A stretch of DNA of 32,485 nucleotides, taken from CAVQFO01 sp963711725. GTDB lineage: Bacteria; Pseudomonadota; Gammaproteobacteria; Nitrococcales; Aquisalimonadaceae. Under the pieces are notes generated by a model. That model was given only the letters and a program-made list of their open reading frames with translations. It was not told where the DNA came from and searched no databases. Below, piece after piece: positions 26,301 through 32,485 of this stretch. Numbering within the stretch: the stretch's first letter is position 1; each line of letters begins with the position of its first letter. The DNA lies in NCBI GenBank assembly GCA_963711725.1, contig CAVQFO010000052.1, positions 1 to 32,485 of the forward strand, in the 5' to 3' direction. A program made the translations under genes and the position numbers.

Positions 26301-28143
26301 TGGATGAAGCAGGCCGGGCGGTCCTGATGGGCGTGGACTTCGTAGGGGCGCTCGTCGATCACCCTCACGCCCATGTTTTCAAGTACCGGCAGGGCGTCGG
26401 ACAGGGACACGGGACGCCCGTAGTGAAACAGCCGCAGCCGCAGCAGTCCTTCGGTGGCTTCCAGTGGCTGGTACAGCACGATGGCCAGGGTCTGGTCCGG
26501 ATTGAGGTGTTCCAGCCGCTCGATGTCGTGGGCGGCGGCCCGGGGCGAGGTATCTTCACGGTAGGCGGCGTTGAAGCTCTCGCCGTAGCGCTGGTAGAGG
26601 CGGTTGCTGCGCTCCTCGCCGTAGTAGTCCAGCAGGGCGTCGGCCAGGTCGTCCTTCCACGAGCGCACCGTCTCGGCAATGCGCCGTTGCAGGGCGTCGG
26701 GGTCGAAGTCGGGGATGACGTGATCCGGAATCCGGACGATGAAGTGGATGCGGGCCAGCACGGATTCCGAGAGGCGGATGCTGAATTCGCTCTGATCGCC
26801 GTGGAAGGTGTCTTCCAGGATGTGCTGCATCCGCTGGCGGACATCGGTGTTGTAACGGTCGCGGGGCGTGAATACCAGGCAGGAGACGAACCGGCGGAAT
26901 GGATCCCGGCGCACGAACAGGCGCACCCGCTGGCGTTCCTGGAGGTGCAGCACGCCGATGGCGATGTCGTGCAGCTCTTCGGCGCTGATCTGGAACAGCT
27001 CGTCGCGGGGATAGGTCTCCAACACATTGACCAGTGCCTTGTGGGCATGGCTGGTGGGCGGCAGGTGCGCCCGCTTCAGGACCTGGTCGATTTTGCGGCG
27101 CAGGATGGGGATGCTGCGCGGATTGCGGTTGTACGCGGCCGACGTGTAGAGGCCCAGGAATCGATGCTCGCCGATGACCTCGCCCTTGGCGTTGAGACGG
27201 CGCACGCCGATGTAGTCCATATAGCTGGGGCGGTGCACGGTGGCGCGGCGGTTGGTTTTGGTCAGGGTGAGCACGCTGCCCGTGCGGGCCTCTTGCTTGA
27301 CGTCGTCGGGCAGCGCCTTGAAGGCGCGGGATTCATGGCCCGACGCGGCGTCCTCTCTCAGAATGCCCAGCCCGGTGCCGCCCACGCTGTGCAAGGCGGG
27401 CAGGCGTTTGCCTTTTTTCAGGTCATAGCAGCGGTAGCCGAGGAACGTGAAGTGATCCTCCCGTGCCCACTCCAGGAACGCCTGGATTTCCTCCAGTTCG
27501 TCGCATTCCAGCCGCGTTCCGGCCGTGGTCAGCTCGTCGATCACGGCGGTCATGCGTTCCCGCATGGCCTGCCAGTCCGATACGGTGGTCTGAACGTCGT
27601 GCAGCACGGCGGCGATTTCGCGGCGAAGATGTTCCAGGAAATCCGCCTCGGTTTGGCGGTCCACCTCGAAGTGCATGCACGCCTCGCAGGGGCCCGCATG
27701 CTCCTCGGGTTCCCCCGGCACGGCGATGAGTTGCCCCGGTCGTCGCGCCGCAGCGCAATGATGGGGTGGATGATTACGTGGATGGTCAGGTCGCTGCGGT
27801 TCAGCGCCATGGATACGGAGTCCACCAGGAACGGCATATCGTCGGTGACGATCTGGACGATGGTGTGGGTGGACTCCCAGCCGTGTTGCTCGGGGTCGGG
27901 ATTGAAGACGTGGATCCTGGGCTGCCCCGGTTTGCGGGTGCGTGCCAAATGCCAGTGGGAAATGGCGGCGCCGTACAAATCCTCTATGGGCCGTTCGCCC
28001 AGATCGTCCGGCGCCGCCCGCCGGTAGTATTCGGTGACGAACCGGGTGAGTTCGTCGGCTGTCTTCTCCGGCCATCTTTCCCTGATTTGGGCGATGACAC
28101 CGTCGATCCGCCCGGCCTTTTGCTCCTCCTGCGCTTGGCGCAT
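23304..28143 (-). pseudogene. gdhB: NAD-specific glutamate dehydrogenase (large type), three frameshifts
   Basis: Oxidatively deaminates glutamate to 2-oxoglutarate and ammonium. The frame-corrected product is about 1,612 residues, normal for the roughly 180-kDa class. ATG at 28143 with GGGAGA upstream; N-terminus MRQAQEEQKAGRIDG, C-terminus QELKNLAQASTETA. Conserved segments include HEFDFERS-like QYNERQDFEFER, TNYYQNTG, SDRREDFRTEVLGLMKAQMVKNAVIVPVGAKGGFVVKNP, RGLLDITDN and DKGTATFSD. The frame changes near 27737 (one base missing, GGGG run in the coding strand), at 26251 (one extra base) and at 25573-25575 (one extra base); correcting each rejoins canonical sequence. Either a pseudogene or sequencing error; no other gene here shows such breaks. 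Confidence 0.9.
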
Positions 28144-28215
28144 GTAATCTCCCGTCAGCCCGCGCCGCCCCACCGGGGCGGATCATCGATCATTTGCCGG
28201 CGCGCAGTACACTAG

Positions 28216-29061
28216 TCACGCCAGCAGCCATTTGCGAACGCGTTCGATCTGTTCCGGATCCATCAGCGGCGGTGCATGGCCGGTCTCCGGGACCTCGATC
28301 ACCTCGCAGCCGGGGCCCCGCCGCTGCATCTGGTCGGTGATGTCGGCGGTCAGCGCGTCGGACTTCATGCCGCGCAGGACCAGCACCGGGCATTTGACCA
28401 TGTCCCAGTTGCCCCACAGGTCGATGTCCTCGTTTTCGGCCGGAAAACCTTCCGTGATGCCGGGATCGTAGGCCAAACCGTAGGAACCGTCCCGTTTTTG
28501 ATAAGTGCTGTTGATGGCGACTTCAAGCCACTGGTCTTCGTTCAGCGGCCCGAAGGAGTCGTAGAGCTCCTGAAAATAGGCCTTGGCTTCCTTCAGGGTT
28601 TCGAAGTGGACCGGCTGGCCTAGATAACTCTTGATGCGAACGATCAGCGCGCCGGGTATCAAAGGGCCGATGTCGTTGAGGACCAGTTTGCGGATGGGGG
28701 AATTGGGTTGTGCCGCCAGCATCATGCCGATGAGTCCGCCCATGGAGGTCCCCACCCAGTCCACTTCGTGGGTGTTCAATCGACCCAGCAGGGCCGCGGC
28801 ATCAGCGGTGTACTGAGGATAGCCGTAGTCGACCTTGACCGGCAGCCAGTCGCTGCGCCCGCGCCCGACCACGTCCGGGCAGGTCACGCGGTAATCGCTT
28901 TCCATGGCCTGGGCGAAGCGGTCGAAGTCGTGGCTGTTCCGGGTCAGCCCATGCACGCATACCAGATGCTGATGATTGGAGGCGCTGCCCCATTGCCTGT
29001 AAGCAATACTGTGGAAACCGTGGGGTCCAAGGCAGAGAAGATTGTTGGATGTGCTCGCCAT
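28216..29061 (-). CDS. Alpha/beta hydrolase
   Basis: 281 residues from the ATG at 29061, chosen because GAGGAGGAG lies 8 bases upstream; a GTG at 29070 would overlap that site. Oxyanion HGLTRNSHDF (His36-Gly37), nucleophile Ser106 in GTSMGG, catalytic His262 in PETGHAPPLMD. Broadly esterase-like; substrate unknown. It precedes the GDH gene by 72 bases on the same strand and is divergent from the gene at 29277. Confidence 0.88.
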   Translation of the reverse strand: MASTSNNLLCLGPHGFHSIAYRQWGSASNHQHLVCVHGLTRNSHDFDRFAQAMESDYRVTCPDVVGRGRSDWLPVKVDYGYPQYTADAAALLGRLNTHEVDWVGTSMGGLIGMMLAAQPNSPIRKLVLNDIGPLIPGALIVRIKSYLGQPVHFETLKEAKAYFQELYDSFGPLNEDQWLEVAINSTYQKRDGSYGLAYDPGITEGFPAENEDIDLWGNWDMVKCPVLVLRGMKSDALTADITDQMQRRGPGCEVIEVPETGHAPPLMDPEQIERVRKWLLA

Positions 29062-29187
29062 CGAGTCCACTCCTCCTCGTCGTATTCTAGTTATTGGTGC
29101 GGAGCTCGGGGGAATTCGCGACCCGGTGCGGGGCCGGGGCGTCGGCGATTCCTTGTTAGGGCATCCGTTCGATCAGCTTACTGCGGA

Positions 29188-29217
29188 TTGGGTTCACAAT
29201 CACGGATTGGCTACAAT
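29188..29217 (+). promoter_or_regulatory. Candidate promoter for the 29277-31058 pair
   Basis: TTGGGT (29188-29193) and TACAAT (29212-29217) are 18 bases apart in the divergent gap. The -10 is good, the -35 matches consensus at only three positions. It is the best sigma-70-like pair I see in this gap, about 60 bases before the start at 29277. Confidence 0.35.
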
Positions 29218-29276
29218 CGGTTGGACTTCGGGGTACAGCCCGCCGTCGTGCCGTTGCAAAAACAAGGAGACCGGCA

Positions 29277-29909
29277 ATGCCCGCCGATTCAGAGCAGCTA
29301 AGGAAGCTGGTCAGGAAGCACCTCAGTGAATACCCCCTGGGCCCGGACGAACAGACGCGGATCTGTCTGTTTCTCCAGGGTGTGAAGAGCATCAATGCCA
29401 CCATCCTGGCAAAGGTGGAATTTCAGCCCTTCGACTGGTTGCCCTACAAGTTCCTGCACAATCAGTACTTCAAGGAAATCGAGCTGTCCACGCTGCTGGG
29501 CAAGGCGACCCAATGGAGCAGCAACCCGTTCGTGTACATGGAGGCCACCAACCTCAACCTGTTCCTGGTGAACCACACCGGGGCGGCCAGGTACATGCAG
29601 GGCTTCTTTGAGCTGGACCGGACGTTCTACGAATACCTGGCCTTGAGCCACGCCTTTATGGCCGATGTCCGCTTTCTGCCGTTGTTGCCCGCCTCGATCC
29701 CGCTTGATTCGCCGTTCCTGTCCGCGCTGAAGGAAATCGAGGAGGAGAACGGGCGCCAGATCCAGGCCCAGATCCGGCTTCTCAAGGATGTGCCCGTGCC
29801 CCTGGAGCGCGAGGAGAAGGAAGCCATCATCGAGCAGCAGTGGGGCCGCGTGGAAGAGGTCTACGACCGCTTCCTGGAAGAGCTCTGTCAATTGCGCGAA
29901 GGACATTGA
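29277..29909 (+). CDS. Hypothetical protein, 210 aa
   Basis: RBS AAGGAG 8 bases before the ATG. The protein has no signal peptide or obvious membrane span; it is rich in aromatic residues in the middle (FLHNQYFKEIELSTLLGKATQWSSNPFVYMEATNLNLFLV) and ends in a charged helical part (LEREEKEAIIEQQWGRVEEVYDRFLEEL). It lies 6 bases before the next gene, so the two are almost certainly one operon. No family was recognised. Confidence 0.8.
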   Translation: MPADSEQLRKLVRKHLSEYPLGPDEQTRICLFLQGVKSINATILAKVEFQPFDWLPYKFLHNQYFKEIELSTLLGKATQWSSNPFVYMEATNLNLFLVNHTGAARYMQGFFELDRTFYEYLALSHAFMADVRFLPLLPASIPLDSPFLSALKEIEEENGRQIQAQIRLLKDVPVPLEREEKEAIIEQQWGRVEEVYDRFLEELCQLREGH

Positions 29910-29915
29910 AGCGCC

Positions 29916-31058
29916 ATGGCCATCTTCAAATACAAGAACCTGGATATCTACTACGAGCTCTACGGCAACGAGACGGACCCGGTCGTGACCATCGTCAACG
30001 GCCTGTCCATGCGGACCAGCCACTGGGCGCCCTACTTCGAGCTGCTACCCAAGGCCGGCTGCCGCGTGCTCAGCTACGATCTGCTGGGCCAGGGGCATTC
30101 GTCCAAGCCGGTGCTGGGGGCGGATTTTGACGATCACGCCGTGATCCTGCATGCCCTCCACGAACATCTGGGCATCGAACGGCCGTACGTGCTGGGTATC
30201 TCCTTTGGCGGCGTGGTCGTTCTGAAATACGCCTATCTGTTTCCGGATCGCATCGGCGGCCTGATCCCCGCCAGCACGTTCAGCGAGCTGGATCCCCAGC
30301 TAACCGGGCATTCCTACAATCTCTACGTGGGCATGGCGCGCGTGGGGTTCGAGTTCTACCTGGATCTGCTCATGCCGCTGAACTTCAGCAACGAGTTCAT
30401 GCGCAAGAACGAAAAGCTGATGGAAGTCATAAAGCGAGTGGGGGCCGCCTCCAACGAGCTGTACGGCATTCAGAACCTCATGGAGTCGCTGCAGAGCTTC
30501 AAGAGCATCACGCCCGAACTGGACAAGGTCACCTGCCCCACCCTGGTCCTCAACGCGGAATACGACAACCTCACGCCCCGGCATCTGCACGACATCATTC
30601 GGCGCCACATCCGCAACTCGCGGCTGATGCTGATCCAGCACTACTGCCACGCCTTTACTCTGGAGATTCCCGAGCTGACCACCCGTATCGTGGCGGAGTT
30701 CGTGCACTCGGTGGAGGATGGGTCGTGGCAGGGGGACCAGAGCGTCTGGATCGCCAACGACGACCCCAAGGCGGCGGAGAGCGCATTCCCGTGTTCGGGC
30801 GATCACCTGCGGGCCATCCCCCTGACGAGACCGGCGCCGTCGGCACCGGCGGGTGCGGAAAAGGCCCCGGCCAAATCCGCCGCGTCCCCGTCCGCCAAAT
30901 CCCGCCGCAAGAACCCGCCCAAGGCAGCCACCGCCGCCGCGAAAAAGACGCCGGCCAAGAACCGTGGATCGTCAACGGCAAAGGCCAAGCCCGGCGCCAA
31001 GGCGTCCCCAGCTCCGGCGGCCAAGCGGAAGCCGTCCCGCTCCAAGAGCAAGGACTGA
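29916..31058 (+). CDS. Alpha/beta hydrolase with histone-H1-like basic tail
   Basis: 380 residues. A hydrolase core covers about 1-268: NGLSMRTSHW (oxyanion side, with NG in place of HG), nucleophile Ser96 in GISFGGVV, Asp217 in AEYDNLTP and His245 (or His242) in QHYCHAF. A short conserved-looking link (SVWIANDDP...FPCSGDHLRAIP) runs about 276-302. Residues about 303-380 are Ala/Lys/Pro/Ser-rich, repeated A-K-x-P and K-P-like units, like AlgP or histone H1 tails; such tails often bind DNA, polyphosphate or acidic surfaces. No signal peptide. The reading frame is continuous with the core and has the same base composition. Substrate and role unknown. Confidence 0.88.
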   Translation: MAIFKYKNLDIYYELYGNETDPVVTIVNGLSMRTSHWAPYFELLPKAGCRVLSYDLLGQGHSSKPVLGADFDDHAVILHALHEHLGIERPYVLGISFGGVVVLKYAYLFPDRIGGLIPASTFSELDPQLTGHSYNLYVGMARVGFEFYLDLLMPLNFSNEFMRKNEKLMEVIKRVGAASNELYGIQNLMESLQSFKSITPELDKVTCPTLVLNAEYDNLTPRHLHDIIRRHIRNSRLMLIQHYCHAFTLEIPELTTRIVAEFVHSVEDGSWQGDQSVWIANDDPKAAESAFPCSGDHLRAIPLTRPAPSAPAGAEKAPAKSAASPSAKSRRKNPPKAATAAAKKTPAKNRGSSTAKAKPGAKASPAPAAKRKPSRSKSKD

Positions 31059-31110
31059 ATGGGGGGCGGCTGGCGCCGCGCTCGGTTACAAGGTCGGCAG
31101 GTGTGGGCAC

Positions 31111-31144
31111 AAAAAAACCCGGCCGGAGAGGTTCCGGCCGGGTT
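31111..31144 (-). terminator. Rho-independent terminator after the KAS III gene
   Basis: Stem aacccggccgg (31116-31126) with ccggccgggtt (31134-31144); on the minus strand it is followed by a run of seven T. It lies 30 bases past the stop of the minus-strand gene at 31174; the hairpin also sits beyond the convergent + gene but lacks T on that side. Confidence 0.82.
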
Positions 31145-31173
31145 GGCGGTGCGGGCTGGGCAGGGCTTGCCGT

Positions 31174-32190
31174 TTAGTCCCGAACCAGCTTGTCGGTCAT
31201 GCGGATCGCGCAGGCCGCCTGATTGTAGCCCACGCCGGAGCCGATCATGACCACCAGGTCGCCGGCGTTGATCTTGCCCTTGCGGATGGCGTCGTCGAAG
31301 GCCATGGGAATGCAGGCGGAACCGGTGTAGCCGCATTCCTCCATGATGGTGTGCGCCTTCTCGTGGGGCAGGCCGATCACGTCGGAGACGTGCTCGATCG
31401 TGGGCTTGCGCACCTGGGTGAAGATAACCTGGTCCACGTCGTCCACCGTGAAGCCATGGTTCTCGGCCAGGGTGTTGAACAGGATGGGCCAACCCTCGTC
31501 ATTGATCTCCGGCGGATAGCGCTTGACCAGCTTGACCTTGGTGCGCCCGGCTTGCACGGACTCGATGCTGGCCGGCTCCTTGGTGCCGCCGGAGAAGATG
31601 CCCCAGGCATCGGCATAGGAGCCGTCGGCCCGGTAGGCGGCGCCGACAAAGCCTTCTTCGGTGCCCGCCTCGACCACGGCCGCGCCGGCGCCGTCGCCAT
31701 AGAAGAAGATGGTCGGATCGTCCGGGTCGCCCATGCGCTCCATCATGTACACGCCGATTACCAGGATGGTCTTGATGGAGGCGTTGGTGGCGATGATGCC
31801 CGCCGCCGCCGACAGCGCCGTGGGAAACGAGGCGCAGGCGCAGCCCACATCGAAGGTGCCGGCATTCTTGGCGCCGAGCTTGTACTGGGTGACCGTGGAG
31901 GTCGCCGGCGTGATGTAGTCCGGCGAATCGGTACCGAGAATGATCAGATCCACGTCCTCCGGCTTGCGGCCGGAGCGTTCCAGCGCCGCCTTGGCCGCTT
32001 CCACGGCGAGGTCGGAGGTGGCCCAGTCCGCCGGGGCGTACCAACGCTGCTTGATCCCGGTGCTGGCGGCGAACTTGCCGATCACGTCCGGGTTTCCGAG
32101 CTTGGTGAAATGCTCGTTGAGTTCTTCGTTGGTCACCCGGCGCTGCGGGACGTAGTGGCCGGTGCCAATAATATTCGCGATTCGGGTCAT
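31174..32190 (-). CDS. Beta-ketoacyl-ACP synthase III family protein, atypical active site
   Basis: 338 residues, thiolase fold. The nucleophile Cys119 is in DVGCACASF (the A-C-A-G/S-F motif). The usual histidine position (HQAN motif of FabH) is Gln259 in FTQVRKP, and the usual asparagine (GNTSAAS) is Tyr288 in CGYTGSAC, so the standard Cys-His-Asn triad is not complete. GTGHYVPQRRVTNEEL at the start and VGSGVGYNQAACAIRM-like end are family marks. It may be an acyltransferase or condensing enzyme of another specificity. ATG at 32190 follows AGGAG at about 10 bases. Confidence 0.87.
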   Translation of the reverse strand: MTRIANIIGTGHYVPQRRVTNEELNEHFTKLGNPDVIGKFAASTGIKQRWYAPADWATSDLAVEAAKAALERSGRKPEDVDLIILGTDSPDYITPATSTVTQYKLGAKNAGTFDVGCACASFPTALSAAAGIIATNASIKTILVIGVYMMERMGDPDDPTIFFYGDGAGAAVVEAGTEEGFVGAAYRADGSYADAWGIFSGGTKEPASIESVQAGRTKVKLVKRYPPEINDEGWPILFNTLAENHGFTVDDVDQVIFTQVRKPTIEHVSDVIGLPHEKAHTIMEECGYTGSACIPMAFDDAIRKGKINAGDLVVMIGSGVGYNQAACAIRMTDKLVRD

Positions 32191-32249
32191 GAGAGACAGG
32201 CTCCTAGAGGGCTGTATTCTGACTATCCTGTCATGTTTGAGCGCGTAAG

Positions 32250-32255
32250 CTTATA
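32250..32255 (-). promoter_or_regulatory. Candidate -10 box for the KAS III-like gene
   Basis: The minus strand reads TATAAG about 60 bases upstream of the ATG at 32190; a -35 resembling TTATTC lies about 18 bases further up. The match is modest, and no other gene lies in 32191-32485. Confidence 0.35.
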
Positions 32256-32375
32256 GGGTCTTGTGCCGGAATGGAATAAATCCAGCCCGCGAAAATGTTA
32301 ATAGACTTTCTTGAGATTTATAAGGGGTAGCTCATATGGCACGTGGCGCGCGCGGGCCGGCGGGGCGGAGAGTCG

Positions 32376-32483
32376 CACCACGGAGGACACAGAGAGGATT
32401 CCACGTGCTGTCGGATTACGCGCTGGCGCGCTAATCCGACCTACATGTTTGATGGCCTTGCTCTGTGCCCTCCGGGGCGGGTG
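32376..32483. repeat. Composite repeat: REP inside CACAGAG-type arms
   Basis: Arms caccacggaggacacagag (32376-32394) and ctctgtgccctccgg... (from 32461) pair imperfectly; between them a REP hairpin spans 32410-32444 (gtcggatta ... taatccgac then ctac), with an altered loop. Same nested plan as 23196-23289. The stretch 32191-32375 before it holds only the candidate promoter. Confidence 0.8.
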
Positions 32484-32485
32484 GT

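Noticed and set aside
26138..28027. 629-codon + strand frame opposite the GDH gene
   Set aside because: Antisense shadow; the minus strand carries recognisable GDH segments throughout.
25487..28186. 899-codon frame taken as a complete gene
   Set aside because: Only its middle part is GDH; its start and end are out-of-frame stretches beyond the frameshifts near 27737 and 26251.
30853..32256. 467-codon + frame over the hydrolase tail and opposite the ketoacyl synthase
   Set aside because: Product is Arg/Pro-rich then Gly/His-rich with no motifs; true genes occupy the other frames and pass the terminator at 31111.
32336..32434. Short + ORF MARGARGPAGRRV... with AAGGGG upstream
   Set aside because: Thirty-two codons running into the composite repeat and REP; no support beyond a chance start and ribosome-binding-like sequence.

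Overview
The window is a high-GC chromosomal segment that looks like a gammaproteobacterium, plausibly a halophilic, marine or purple-sulfur-type lineage. The evidence is the lysA / dapF / DUF484 / xerC neighbourhood, a MaeB-type malic enzyme fused to a phosphotransacetylase-like domain, a 1600-residue-class NAD-glutamate dehydrogenase, a Pds (proteobacterial dedicated sortase) regulatory set, and REP sequences with a RAYT transposase. No rRNA, tRNA, CRISPR array, phage or plasmid module was seen. Species cannot be assigned from the sequence alone.

Layout. 1-349 is a gene-free tandem and palindromic repeat block. 350-4233 (+) carries lysine/DAP genes: lysA, a CoA-binding protein, a 551-bp repeat-filled gap with a MITE-like element, dapF, and a DUF484 protein that overlaps dapF. 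4277-4906 is a RAYT gene bracketed by REP palindromes. xerC follows on the opposite strand to its usual partners. 6088-8661 holds a small hypothetical gene, a methyltransferase, an orphan small gene and the azlCD exporter pair. 8821-12084 (+) has a hyaluronan/chitin-synthase-like GT2 followed by a double-GAF diguanylate cyclase. 12656-16916 holds pdsS-pdsR (-), a 78-aa membrane protein (+) and pdsO (+); no sortase or sortase target is present. 17252-23178 (-) carries quinone oxidoreductase, a DUF3617 protein, hemH, maeB and an alpha/beta hydrolase. 23304-28143 (-) is an NAD-GDH reading frame broken by three single-base frameshifts. 28216-32190 holds two alpha/beta hydrolases (one with a histone-H1-like tail), an unknown protein and a ketoacyl synthase III homologue lacking two of the three usual catalytic residues.

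How the genes fit together. lysA and dapF are the last steps of DAP/lysine synthesis. maeB and GDH connect the TCA cycle to pyruvate and ammonium. The GT2 and diguanylate cyclase suggest a c-di-GMP-linked surface polysaccharide. The Pds two-component system and PdsO suggest envelope surface display whose enzyme and substrate are elsewhere or lost. The least explained material is the 28-32 kb acyl/ester cluster, the sortase-less Pds locus, the disrupted GDH, and several families of intergenic palindromes, some nested in each other.
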